In this document: positions 26,571 through 40,500 of the stretch, piece after piece | Position numbering within the stretch: position 1 is the stretch's first letter | Layout: the number at the start of each line of letters is the position of its first letter | Source of the DNA: Hofstenia miamia | Taxonomy: Eukaryota > Xenacoelomorpha > Acoela | Assembly (NCBI GenBank): GCA_004352715.1 | Contig: SCFE01000072.1 | Coordinates: 482,989-546,988 of the forward strand | Direction: 5' to 3' | Length of the DNA: 64,000 nucleotides | Made by a program: the position numbers and the translations under genes | Notes under the pieces: model-generated | Seen by the model: the letters and a program-made list of their open reading frames with translations, nothing else | Told to the model about the DNA's origin: nothing | Database searches by the model: none

Positions 26571-28322
26571 TTTGGAAATTTGTTGTTTTTACCCTTAGAA
26601 AATTCCAATGTTCAGGGAGACATCTAGGGAAAAAATTAGGAATTTCGACTAGAATTTCTGTGCTTCAATTTCTCCATATGATATGAATTCAATATGTAGA
26701 TAGCTACATTGTATGGAATAGAGTTGAATGCGGGTCCCAAAATGTTGAATGCGGAATGAAAATTGCGGGCTTTCAAGGGACTAAACCTCAATTGAAAATT
26801 ATGAGCCCGAACTTGTCTCACCTTTACTTCACTCTTGAAAGAGTTAAGCCCCTGAAATTGCTTCTTTATCCAACCTACTGTTTTGACATTCTGATTATGA
26901 TCATGATTATGAGGGTTCTGTGTGGGTTGAAGATTGTAACTGCGAATGCAAGTATGTGCAAGACTTGTTCTGCATTTTTCGACCTGCGTCTATCTCTGGT
27001 TTTACATTTGGAAGGTGTGAATAATTTTCTGGAGGGATTTAGAAGAAATACGTGTTTTCAGGAGGCTAAATCAAATTTTAACATACCTACATTGTGATTG
27101 ATAAAAACAAACATTTAAGATCGCAACATGGTAGGGCAACTCCAAACGAGGCATAACAATTACAAAAACCAGGTTTATTAAGCACAAAAGTAGAGTATAA
27201 AGTTTTCCACATTAAATCGATAGAGTCACATTTTATATTAGCTGAGATTTTTGCATGTAATCAAAATTTTTTAGGATCTCATCCACTAAAACACATTGAA
27301 ATTTAGAATAATTCTATATTCAATAAAAAAAATTAGAAGTTAAAAATTTTCAGTAATTATTTGTTCTCAAGTTTTTTAAATTTATCCCTTAATGAGATTT
27401 GAAGTTGATGGTTTCTCATACTTAAATCTATATTACCGAAGAAAACAGGTCTTAAATCTGGTTCTATTGCTGCTTACAGCTCTTATCAAATTTAATCGAA
27501 GGTCGGTATAGCGTGCATTTAAAGTTCCCAGTACACAATCGAAAGTAGTATTTTGGCAGTATTTTATTGAAAATTATATTACTGAAAGTGTTTTTTCTTA
27601 CTACTCGGTCTGCACAGCGGCTATCAAATTTTTAATAATGTATGTTTTGTGCCTAGTGCTTTGATCAACTTAGATGATATATTAAACTACAACTGTAAAT
27701 ATACTACTTACAAACTTATCAAAATGTGATGTTTACATAACTATGAGTGAATTTTGTTTGAAAAAAATTATGGGATGTAAACATCTTTATAAAAGAAAGG
27801 CGATTTAGGTTACATAGTATGTGTAGATATTTCCCTTTGCAGTATGAGTTTGAAGCAATTGCTTAGACATTCCTTTTAAAATCCATGATCCCGAAACCAC
27901 TGTAACCTTCCGATTTATATTGTTTTAGTACTTAAGCAACATGTATGTCCAATATCTAATGATCAACATTAGGAAAAAAACTTTTTTCTTGACATGATAA
28001 ATGTAATGTTTGTACGACTTAGCAAAGGCATGTCCTCTTTCCTTTCATTAGATACGAGGCATGGGCGAGTGCAAATGAGGCTTGGGGAGAGCTAAGCCTC
28101 CAATTCAGAGCAAATATTTGATAAAGCTCCTCAAGGCACTGAGCAACCCCACTTAGTAATAAAAGGTATTTTAATTTTTGCCTCTCTAAAACTTTAAAGC
28201 GGTACTAGCTCCTGATGCGAATCAAGACATAGGAAGTTTAAAATGATTTGCTTTGAACGGCTACTAATAACATATCATTTCTTAATGTAAAAGTCCACTT
28301 AAAATTTTATTATAAAAAAACA
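26571..28322. other. Downstream flank of the WD-repeat gene
   Basis: 26756-27097 (+) is an open frame of 113 codons with no recognised motif, overlapped by a minus-strand frame; I do not call a gene. 28045-28110 has GAGGCTTGGGG and AAGCCTCC, a short inverted GC-rich block that may be a MITE fragment. The 3' UTR of the WD-repeat gene presumably starts at 28322 going leftwards; no clear poly(A) signal could be chosen. Confidence 0.35.
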
Positions 28323-28520
28323 CTAAATAATACTTCTTTCTTCATCATCAGCATTTGTTGATTCGTCCTCATCTTTAAGACCTATGAAAGCAGTAGGCTT
28401 TTGTTTAGGCTTAAAAAGAATTCGTTTTATATCATCATCTGATTTGCTGATGTTGAAGCCCGCCCTTCTCATTTCCCGAGTTATCGGAAGGTTGGCCGGT
28501 ACTCGATCATTTTGAAGACT
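28323..28520 (-). CDS. WD-repeat gene last coding exon
   Basis: 198 nt including a TAG stop at 28323-28325. After an AATTTAG acceptor it encodes [20 protein letters not shown], then [20 protein letters not shown] and a poly-acidic end. Codon use and base composition are clearly richer than the surroundings. It must begin in phase 0, which does not match the phase-1 end of exon 18, so an unseen exon (length 2 mod 3) or a different exon-18 donor is needed. Confidence 0.78.
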   Translation of the reverse strand, partial: SLQNDRVPANLPITREMRRAGFNISKSDDDIKRILFKPKQKPTAFIGLKDEDESTNADDEERSII

Positions 28521-31500
28521 CTAAATTATTAAAATATAAAGTATACATTTACCACAGAACAGATTACTTTGACGTACACCAAGCACGTCCAAGATTTAAG
28601 ACTTTAGATAAAACTGGGGGGTTTGAGCCAAACGATACCAACTTCAAAAAATTGATTTTGACCTTTGATGTCTCATTCAAATATTTTTGAACCAACTTAG
28701 GGACATTTATAGCAAAATGGTGGTAACTGCACCTGTCACCTTCTATATTTTATTGCAAGTTAGAACCTTTTGGCTCTAAACCCCCGAAACTTTATGTAAA
28801 CCATTGAAAACATTTTTGAAATAATGTGTGATAAAATATATTTTTTATTTATACACCGTACACAAGTACATAAAATTTACAAAATGTAAGCAATAATATC
28901 ATACAATTGATGGCAATGGGAATTTTAAGCAAGATTCCATTCGTATAAATTTTTTCATTAGTTGCAATGATGCATATTTTACTAGTCCCTAAATGAAAGA
29001 TAGCCATTTCAGTATTTATTAAATTCCCTATATTTTATAATTGCATTTTCCGTTTTATCATTGGATAGCGTAGCGTTCTTGTTTTTGATTTTTGCTTTAT
29101 CTTCTTTAATGCTATTCAGATACACCATCAGATGCTTATTGCAAATACTTATGAATAACGACATCTCATCTTATTCCTGTAAATTATTCGAAGAGCAATT
29201 GGAATATTTCAGAAAAACAGCAACAACTCAATGAACAATTAATTCCTTAACCAATCAAGAATAAAAAAGATTCTCCAGTCGAAATCTTCCAATTTAGTGC
29301 ATTTATAAAAAAATTATCTTTGATGTTATATTTATTATGATAGTTTTGAAATTGATTCTATATATGCATGTGTGGATAACATCATACAATACATTTAACA
29401 GAACTGTACTACGTATAACACTATATAAAATTAAGTAACTTTAATATTTACATGTAAATGAAAATTGTTTGGTGGATGACATTTTTTACTATTAATGTGT
29501 GCATTTGGGAGTTCGTTAACAGTAAACAACAATAAAATGTGGCAGGGGTAGGAACACACTGGTGCATAACATACTTACTTACTTCTTATGGTCATAATCA
29601 AGTAGTCTCTAAAAGTGAAATAAAGGCTAATGAAGTTTGAAAAGTAATGTTTACTGCTAAAGTGGATGCTACTCATTCAATAATGAAATGTGTCATTTGT
29701 GGCTCCTTAGTAGGTTCATCAATGAGAAAGAATTTTTTAAAAATTATTTTTTCTTTGATCTATGAACAGAAAACACCAAAAGTTAGCATCAGTTTTACAT
29801 CATAACATACTGTTCCTCTAAAAAATGTGTATATGATCAATGTTATGTTCGCTTAGGGTTAGTATACTATCTTATCACCAAATATTGGCATAGTTGGAAT
29901 ATTAATTCCGTTCAAAATTTTAGAAACTAATTGGTTCTATATGATAGATTCTACTTCTTACTATTTCTAACGATTATTACCCATTATGGTATTATTTTGA
30001 CTATAACTGAAGTCTTAGGCTAAGGTTAGACTAGTGATTGTTTCAAAAGTGATCTGTCACATTTGAAAGAATTGCACGTCTAACCACCCCAGATAATTAG
30101 CGATGCGACGATCACAAGGAAATCGAACGCGCACGATTTGACTATAGTCAAAAGACTAACCGTGAGCACTTTATATGTAGATAATAACCCATGTGTAAAA
30201 AAATATTGTAGGTCTCAATACTGTAATCAATAAAGATACACTTTAAATTTTAAAGTTAAAAATACAACGAATTAATCTTCAGTAGCTATATTTTCGTTTG
30301 TCATAATAGTATATGTACAAATATGTATAATACCTATTTACAAAATGTACAGACATATATATATGCACATGCATTACAAACTAAGCTAGAAAATTTATGT
30401 TAATTCAACAAATATAATATAAATTATTGTATTGTTTGTTAACTATTTATTTATGATCTACACAGACATTTGATTATTTAAACATTGGGCGTAAATTGAT
30501 TTCGCCAATGTTCAGATTTAGTAGTCAAAAATGAATTTTTCTGATGCTGGGAGACATGTAGGAATTAAGCAGTACCGGGTGGTTATCCTACAATATTTTT
30601 TTTAAAAAAAACGGTGGTTCTGTGGACACTTTTGTTTTCAAAAATATTTTTGGAATTACAATCCAAGCAAATGAACAGCAATCGAATGCTCTGCATATTG
30701 TGGCTTCAAAGATCATATACATATAAATGTATTTCGTATCAACAATGTCTTTGAAATGCTTTGCTTACGACAGAATTGATATGTTTGTTCCATTTTAAAT
30801 AATGTCGATTAAAAATTTGTTTTGATTATTTCTGATTTATGTCGAGTACCCAAGATTGAATATATTTACATTCCCTTGTAAAATGAATGTTTTAGAGTGG
30901 AATCAAAATAAGAGCATCGTCTGCATACTTAAAATATGAATTTTCTGGTTGTTTGGATTGCAAATCACATATGTAGGTGGAGATCAAGTAGGGTTTATCA
31001 ACGATGCTTGAAGAACAGCACATTTGATTGGATAGTAGTTGCTGTAATACCACATGACCTGATTCGAAAAAAACTTTCTTTAGGGTAGATTCAAATAAAG
31101 TGAATGAAATTCATGGGTAAATTGAAAATTGGCATTGTGTTTAACAATGCGTCACTGTGAAAATTTTGTTGAAGTCAATTGACTGTAATTTAATTAAATA
31201 TGCAAAGTTATCAAAATCATGAATCCTTTGCTTGGTGGCTAATAAACTACATTTAAATATCCTACTTTTTCGCATTGAGTTGAAATTTAGATGTGCATTA
31301 AATAATTGCTTTGCAGCAAAATGCATGCTTGCTTAAAGCAACATTTCGGTTCAAAAAACGTAAAATTTTAGTATTTTATTAGAATTTTGGCATAAGATGT
31401 CTGTTTAATGTAAACTTGAGCTAAATATGAATATAAGGCAATATGAGTAAGGCCACAGTTAGACTAGTGATTGGTTCAAAAGTGATCTATCACATTTGAA

Positions 31501-34500
31501 AGAATTGCACGTCTAACCACCCTAGTTAATTTGCGATGTGACGATCACAAGGAAATCCAATGCGCACGATTTCTTTGTGATCGTCACATCGCTAATTATC
31601 TCGGGTGGTTAGACGTGCGATTGAATCAAAATGTGACAGATCAATTTTGAACCAATCACTAGTCTAACCGTGGCCATAGGCGCATATAATAATGTATACA
31701 TAGTGAAGAACAGCGTAGCTTCACTGTAAATGCTAGCTATCGCGTGACCCGAATATATAGTTGGTTAGATTGTTTTTGATAAAAACGATTTATTACTAAT
31801 GCTTCATTAAAAGCTATCTTTGTAAAATTTAAAATTTATTTGAATTTTTACGGTTTCATCCGAGTAAGAAATATATTTAATAAAGCTCGGCTGAATAATT
31901 GAACAATAGCTAAAATAAAAAAAATATTTTGGTGTCCAATCGATCACATGGTTGTAAAATCACAAGGAAATACTAAATATTAGTAATAGTACATTTACAT
32001 AATTATAATGTTTGCATACGACTAGTTAAAATGCGAACCTGTGTGGGTAACACTTGAAAAGGAGAACAAATGTCACCAAACCTTTGTGTGCTGTTTACGT
32101 CTACATTTATGACTCCATTGCGACGGTTTTGTCGGGATTTCATTCTTTTAATCAAATTCATCTCTACTCTTCCACCCAAGAGACTCTACAAAGATGTAAG
32201 AACATTTATTAAGTTTGTCATACCGGTGCATCACCAAGATGTTCTCTTGAATCAGAATGCTTGAGAAACTCTGAAATCTCTAGATGAAAAATGATTTAGT
32301 ATCAAAGTGGTTTGAAGCAATACCTTCCAAAGCAACGTCATTCTCTTCATTCACTTCGTCTGCAGCAGTTTCTACTGATTTATTTGTTAACGATGATAAT
32401 TCTTTCTCTGCGGCTACTTCATCCTGATTTAGGGCCTCCTTCATCTCCAAGCTAAAAACATCCTAGAAAATTGAATTTGCAATTATAAAAAATAACACAT
32501 GCCACTAGTCCAAAATATTAGGCCAATAGATAACAAGTAACTCAAAGGAAAGTGTTGAAAGGGTTTATATCGAAATCCAAAAATGATCATCAACTGAAAT
32601 TATAAAACTACTCATGTGAAAAAGAATATAATTATGTTTTTTGGAAATAATTGCATAGTGTTAACTTGAAAATGTTAAAATTCTGCGAGAAAATATTTTC
32701 AAATGCTATTGAAAAAAAGGAAGCTTGCTATATTCGAAGAAATTCAAAATGTCATGGAGTTGGATAATGAAAGCAAATCATTGCATGTGTTGTTGAAAAA
32801 GCCTTGTTCATAGCACAGGTTTCGTCCATTATTAAGTCATTATTTGATGAGTATGCCACTTTGAGATCATCTACATATAAGTGCGAGAATTAGCGAGAAA
32901 GCGTATTGGGAAAATATTTATGAAAACTACGAAAAAATATAGGTTTAGCGTTCAGTGGGATCACTCTGTTCTATGGAATTTAATATTTCTAATTATGTGG
33001 GAGGAGACTTAAGTATGATTGGGATCATCAAGAAAAACATTGGGATCACGAATTTCAGAATATTACGATTTTTAGCTAATTTTGTCCAAAATTGATATAG
33101 CTTCGTGGGAACACATTGGACCATATGGCTGGTATGGAACTGGACTGGAATCAATCCCGGGGATCAATTAACTGCGACTAGCAAGACAACTCAGCACAAA
33201 CAGGAATGTTCACTTAGGGAATAGACTTTTTCAACGCTTTCAAATTTCAGGTATAGAATAATGGTCTCTACTTTTTATCAAGTTCAATGTATCAGTAACT
33301 GAGACTTTTCTTATCTTTAAAGGATGAACCTGTACAATTGATAATAACTTCAGAGGTGATGTGGGCATAATGATATTTAATGATCATTTTTTAATCACGA
33401 GTAGTAACTGGGTGGAATACTAGAGTCTGATGAGGTTCTCTCACAGGGCTTGAAAATCGGTGAAAATAGCTGAAACAGTAAGTGAAGTTGCATACCTAAG
33501 CGTAGAATATCATCTGATTGATTAAGTTCTGATGTGTTTGACTTGAAAAGTTACCTAACAATAGTTTCGAAAGACATCGAGTTTGAAAAGTAAATAGTTG
33601 AGGTAACCAGAAGGGCTGGTGTGAGGTACTAGGGGAGTATGGAATTTCAGACCCCCTCCCGTGTTTCCAACACTGACTTTGACCGTTTGTAAAAAATAAA
33701 AATAAAATATTAAAAATTAAGCTGGTGAGTTGTATTTTGGATACTGAAGTCGATCACAAATGAGATGTCTCCTCCGATCAGAAAATCTTGCACTTATGAT
33801 ACAAGAGCTGTAAATCTTTGCTTTTTTAACGCTAAATACGACAGTTGTTTTTTTAATTATTTGGCGGGCGACTACATTGCTAATCTGCTCGAATTTATTG
33901 ATTAACAAATTTCTTGTTGAAGGCACGGATTAGTCGGAGGTTGATGGGTTTCGGTAACAGCCTTTAAGCTTTGACATAGTGTTTTGCGGGCATGCCAGGG
34001 CCCGGCGGGCAAAAGGGAGGGCAGGGCACTGACATTACCGTGACCGGGCGGGGATCGAGTGCTCAAATAACCGGGTATATGTTATGCCCGCTCAAATAAA
34101 GTCTGGTATAATCATAAGCTAATATGCTGTAATAACATAAGTTTTTTCTGCTTTTAAAAAGAAATTTAATAATTTTCCGCAAAATTTATGCTTTTACAGC
34201 AAAAATATATAAGTTTTGCTGTACATTTGCTGTAATAAAATGGCAGAAATGCAAAGTCTCTACGCATGATCTTTGATAGAATTAATATATTTTATAGGAG
34301 TCGTTAAAAGTTTCTCACTAAAAAAACAAAATTGCATAGTACTTTTGTGCATTTTGATTTAATTTCGTAGTATTTTACGTTTTTCTCAATAGATGACGGG
34401 CGGACCGTTCCTGCTCGGTGAATTCCAACGGGCGGGCGGGCACCGGGCATTGGAAGATAAACAGGCGCAGGGCGGGCACGGGCAGTGTTAAATCTAAAAA

Positions 34501-37500
34501 TGCAAAACACTACTTTGACATCTATTGCTACACTAATTCTCAAGTTTATTTAGTGTGAAAATTGATCTCTGTTAACAGGCTGTTGTATCATACAACATAC
34601 CACAACACAACAAAGTCGTATATTACCCCATACTTATAATTTATGTCCTGTGTATTTGAATATTCAGGATTTATATGACTATAACGGGAATAGAAGTATA
34701 ATTGAGATTTTCTGAGATATATAAGAGAATGTAAGTGTTTTGCATTCGTAAGATATCAATTGAAAAAAGATTCAAAAGCACCATTGCCTTTTACAGGAAA
34801 TCTTTTTACGCATCAGACTATAGTTTTTATTTCATTTAAATCTCAAAAATTGTCTTTTTAAGGAAAACGCATTGCAAAACTTAAAAGCCTGTAATTCAAA
34901 ATTACAGATAAATATGCAAAGTAATGATAATTAATGTGTCTATAATTTCTATGAAGCAATTTTTGCTGACCTGGTGTAGTTCAAATTTTCGCTAAGATAT
35001 GAAAAAATTTGTTATCACTCAAAGAATATGTCCAAACTATGGACATGGGGGAAAACTTAGGCCCAACGCGGATCAATCTACATCATTCGCCCCAGCTCAT
35101 TTTCTTTCATTTATGTAATTCACAAAATCTATAATAAATAACTGTATAATTTGACATTGAAAACTCAATAAAAATTTTTGACGTGATTTGCATATTAAAA
35201 ACATATGTTGGACCGTGCTCAGTTAGCCTGGACAGTCTGCACCTAAAAAATTGGCCCAATTCCAACTCTCTAAAAAAGATAATGTAACTTCATTTGTTTT
35301 TGGTGCCCTCATTCTTATAAAGCTTTATGCTAAACTTGAGCTGTTTACATGTAGAAGCAAATTTTGGGAAAGATCAAAATCCAAAATCCCACAACAATCT
35401 AAATTGAAGAATCCCCCGTTTCTTTGCAAAAAATATTCCTTTCTAATTCCAAGTTTCATAACAAAAATATACGAACTTTTCACTATTCCACGTCAATTTA
35501 TCAGAAATATTCCATTTGTGCTTTTGGCCAAATGTTCCCAATAGTTCCCCATCGATCGTCCACATACGAGCAGTGCAATCAACTGACGATGTAACAACAA
35601 AGTAGTCAGACGCTAGATTGACAGAAGCTACAGAACAAACCGCTCGCGTGTGGGCCATCCACCTACCAATGAGCGGAGGAGGTAATATGATCTTCTAAGA
35701 GAAAATATATTTTAATTTCTTTAAATATTATTAAAAATTAGAAAATCTACTAGTTCCTGTGTTGATATTAAAATACATTTTGAAATTGCAGTGCCTGAGT
35801 ATTGTAAATTTTATAATCTTTTCGATGTCATTGCTCTATAATTCCATACATTTATGTTGCTTTTTCAGCATATTTCTAATAACAAATGAAGAGTATAGCT
35901 GCAAAATCGCTTTGTTTACATTATTCAAAATCGAAAATGCTTTGATATTGCACCCAAATCAATATATTGAAATTCTGAGAAAACATGGTCAAATTCATGA
36001 ATATGGCAAAGATTGGTGCATTTTCGATCATAAAAAAGAGGCAAAAAAATATGCACAACATCAAGAACTTACAAAATAAGTGAAGTCAAAGTTATTTATT
36101 TATCTACAACAAAAGTTGACATGTCGAAGTCGTACTCAGGTGTGCCTGAATATCACCAGATTTTGAAGAAAGGGAAATCCTGGGGTTCTTATAACCTAGA
36201 TATTCTTGGGGATATCAATTGTGTCTCAGAGAAGAAGAGAGAGGATGCCATCAAACTTTTGAATAACTTGAATGTGAATAATAATATCAAAAAAAATTTT
36301 TTTGAATCATTACAAAATATCACTGGACATCGTGATGTGGAATGTGATTCTGATTGATTCAAGATTGTGTTTTTATCATGTTTCTCATTACACACCTGCA
36401 AACATAAACGAGATTCAAACATTAGAAAAGATCTCTGACATTGCTGATTTTTTATAAGTGACGAATAATTCATAGCGCACAGAATTATTTCAACAATAAT
36501 AAAATTTAAATTTAATCTTTGTCATAAGTAATAGCGTCACTATGATAGAAATGCATCGTTGTAAGTGTTTCAAAATAAATTACTATAGAATCAGTGGAAA
36601 CCAGAACACTGAGCAAAAATATTTTATAGCAAAAATTGGGTTTACGAGGTTTTGCAAAATTTTATATGTTATATTTCAACCTTCATAAAATTCATTAGAA
36701 AATATTTAAATGCTTTCTGTTTATTCTATGATACTTTGATATACATTAGTACAAAAAATCATCTTGGTTGCTTGAAAAATAAAAAATGAGAAGAAAAAAT
36801 CGTTTTCTGAACATTTTACTTTTTGGATTTACTCTTCAAATGAAATTAATTGGCTTTGCAAATTTGAGGAAACAGATTACTGGCAATTTATGTTCCCCTA
36901 TTTCAGTCCAATTAAAAAATGTAACTAACAGAGAACTCTAAATGGAACAACTACTCAATAATCTTGCCACAAAAGTAATGCTATCGTCAAATAAGGCATC
37001 ATTATTAAGGCAATCGAGCTTTTTTGAACAGAAAGTAAATATTTGTAATTTTGAAATCATTTTGCATTAACGATTATTGAATTGAGTAATAAGGCAAGAA
37101 ACTAAGTTGAAGGGAACCAAATCGAATTGGGAGAAGAACCACAAGACATAAAAAATATTTCCAAGTGTATAATATAATGCTAGTTCAGTACTTACCTCAA
37201 GTAAATCAATGTAAACAATTATAGTACTTTATTTTTATATTTTCAGTTGATAAGAATAGATTATTGCATTATAAAATTAATTATTAAGAATTCCTTTAAA
37301 GACTTCAAAAACTTATGAATCACTTGTTTTCCATAGACTCATGCTTTAAAGCAACAAAATAATACACGTAAGCAATAGCAATTACGTTTGGTTACAAAGG
37401 TACAGTGTTCAAATGGATGTCATTGCAGTTTCATTAGCTTTAGTTTTTGAATTGATTTTAGTTTTCAAATAACATTTGAATAGTATTACTAACGAAGCTT

Positions 37501-40500
37501 ACAATTAATAAATTGGCCTATTTACTCAGACAATATTTGACATACCAATAATGAAAACTAAAAACTATTTGCGACCCTAACCTGAAAAGAAAAGGGAATT
37601 GATAAATTTTATTTGGACACACTGACTATTAATTATCAATTGTTGATGACTTTTCATATTTGGCACACATTGCTCTTTTCTGAAGGACAATTCCTGTATT
37701 TATATCTGTAATTGCCCTCTCCATTAATCTTTTTGTTGCATTAACAATGAATGATAATAGTAGATAAATGGAACGTCTCTTCCCACTTTGAGCGGGGTAA
37801 ATTAAAAAAATAGTGATCAACTTTTAAAGCATATTCACTTCATATGCTAAGTATTACATAAAATTATATTTATTCTAAAAATAGCGATGAATCATAAATT
37901 TAAGTTTGGGGCTGTAAAACAATACTGCATTGCGCCTGTGATATACCAATAAATGAAATTCAAATTTTCATGTCCTATTAAACTGGATAAATATACCTAG
38001 TATATCTTACTTGTGTACAGGCAAGCAATGTCCTTATCGTAATGCTTTTCGTAGATAATCTAACAAAATTTTTGATAATATTAGTTTCATTTGTTAATTG
38101 AAATAATATAGTTTTCTGCACGTCACGTTGCTAACTTGAAATTTAAACGAATAAAATTACAAATTTCAAAAATAGTTCAAGGTAAATCCTAAAGTTTCTT
38201 TATTAAATGTAAATCTAATGATGAAAGCAAAGATTTAATATTATTTGACAACAAGTCAATTTAATTAGGTTAGAAAGTAAAAAGACAATTAATTTCACTT
38301 AAATTTGAAAACTATACTTAAGTTGGGAGCACGCAGTTAATGATCATATGGGATTTTCCGATTGATAACATTGCAGAAAAATATTTTTGTCTAATTTTTT
38401 TATGAACTCCGTACATGATGTTTGGTTCAAGGGATTCAGTTCAATCAAAATTGAAATCGGTGTGACCAAGATGCTGTGTGAACAAGAATATAAATTACTG
38501 TTTATGTTATTCTTATAATGAAATTTGCAGTTTCTTAAATATTTTGTATTACAGCAAAAGCATTCACACCTTTAGACTATTATCGACAGCGTATGAACTG
38601 ATGTCCCAAACTGAAACGAAGCCTGCAGTGTCTCCTGTAATTAACCGCTCCTGTTCAGGTTCACAGTCAATGGAAAGGACTGATTGCTCGTGTTTGGAGG
38701 CTGCGTAGTACTCAGCTAAATGTACGTGATTATAAAATAAATATACAGGGTGGGCCATAAGTTGCGCACCAAAGAATTAAGTGATATGAAACTGTAAAAT
38801 CTGGGTGGTAGAATATATTTTCTTTTCTTTCGGTATATGATACATCTTCTTTTATGAAAAATTTCATCCCTACAAATTGCAACAATTGAACAAGCTATAC
38901 GAGGATGATCCAGATCGACGACTTCAGATGGTTGAGTGGTAATTTTGAAAATTGGATTGGACGAAGAGGCACGGTAGAATGGGCGCCAAGATCCCCTGAC
39001 CTAACCCCTATGAATTTTTATTTTTGGGGCCACCTCAAACAAATAGTCTACTCTACAAGAATTGCAGGTATCGACCATCTTCGCCAGCAGATAATTCGTG
39101 GGTGCAATCATATAGATGGAAACAGTGAGTTACTTGATAAAGTTTATGGAAATTTTGAACATCGACTGGAATTGTGTATCAACGCAAATGGTGAACATTT
39201 TGAGCACTTGTGATTGTATGAGCGTGTACAAAGTGTTTTTCAGTATATTTGTTTAGCTTGGTTTTAATAAATAATGTTTGTTACTGTCAGAATTATTTCA
39301 AATCCTTTGGTGCGCGATTATGGCCCACCCTGTATTTGGGAAATGTTACATTAAAATATATACATAAATGTTACAGATGTAATGAAATCCTCTTATTAAA
39401 ATGAGGTAACTATTGACTGGCAGAACATTTCATTATAGAAATGCGAAGTTACACTCCATTTAATAACATGAGAAAACAATTATAGCAAATTGGGAATCTA
39501 GAAGGAAAACTTTGAGCACTTTTTCACCCGGTTTCACCAATTTATACATTTTTAAATTTTAGGTGCAACCGTATAGGTCTAAATATAGGCTATTTCAATC
39601 AGAAAGGATTGTTCATATTATACTTCGACCTCATGACGAAAAATTATGATAGTCTTAGCCTCATTAATTAATTAGTATTGAAAATATATTGGAATAGTTA
39701 TCATAATTTCAAAGTTCTATGAAGTCATCGATATTTATATGTTGTGCCATTTGTAAATGTAAAAGATTGCAGTACATTCGTGTAAAAAATTTCAAAGAAG
39801 TTATCGATCTATTATGAGATAAAGCTTTTGACTACCGCGCAAAAGTTACAAAACAGCATTTTGTTTCTAAGTGCAATCGTAGCGATAGATGTAAGCAGAA
39901 ATTTAAAATTTCTTATATGAACCTTTTACTGTGGAGAATAATTTCAATGCACACTACGTGCATACGTACAGAATATATTTATTTTGCTAATCAGTTACTA
40001 TAAATCTCATTTCAAATTCTAATAATATATATAAACGTTTTGAAAAAACCCAGTAATAACTAAAATGTATTACTACTTTATGTGTTATATCAAAGAGGAA
40101 TGAATTACCTAAAGGAGTCTTTGAAAAGCAGTGCCAAAATGTGAGGCATCCGGCTTCGGAGCTGACAAGCGTTGCTTTTTTAGTACTTGCTTTTTCAGAT
40201 CTATGCTTCAGGAACTTTACCATTTCAATAGGATTGCGACTGCTAAAATGATCTCCAATCTACATCCGATGTTGTAATTAATTTATATTCACAGATTTTA
40301 TTCTTATGAAGTTTTAATAATTTTATTTTGTGTCGTTGTCATTTATTGCTACCGAATAATACCAGTTCATGCAAAACAAACAGCCACAGCTCTTTTAAAT
40401 AACAAAGACATAGTTTGCCAAGGTACAGACATGTTGAAAGCAAAAAAAAAGATATTCTTTGACAAGATTATGTTATTCCTGATAGCACTGGCCTTTTTTA

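Noticed and set aside
29020-29180. Minus-strand 50-codon frame as the missing exon before the last exon
   Set aside because: After its ACAG acceptor all phases compatible with exon 18 hit a stop; no good donor follows.
38564-38758. Minus-strand frame starting MAHPV as a separate small gene
   Set aside because: It is exon 16 read upstream through the intron into the transposon terminal repeat; the AG acceptor at 38716-38717 and in-frame join to exon 15 explain it better.
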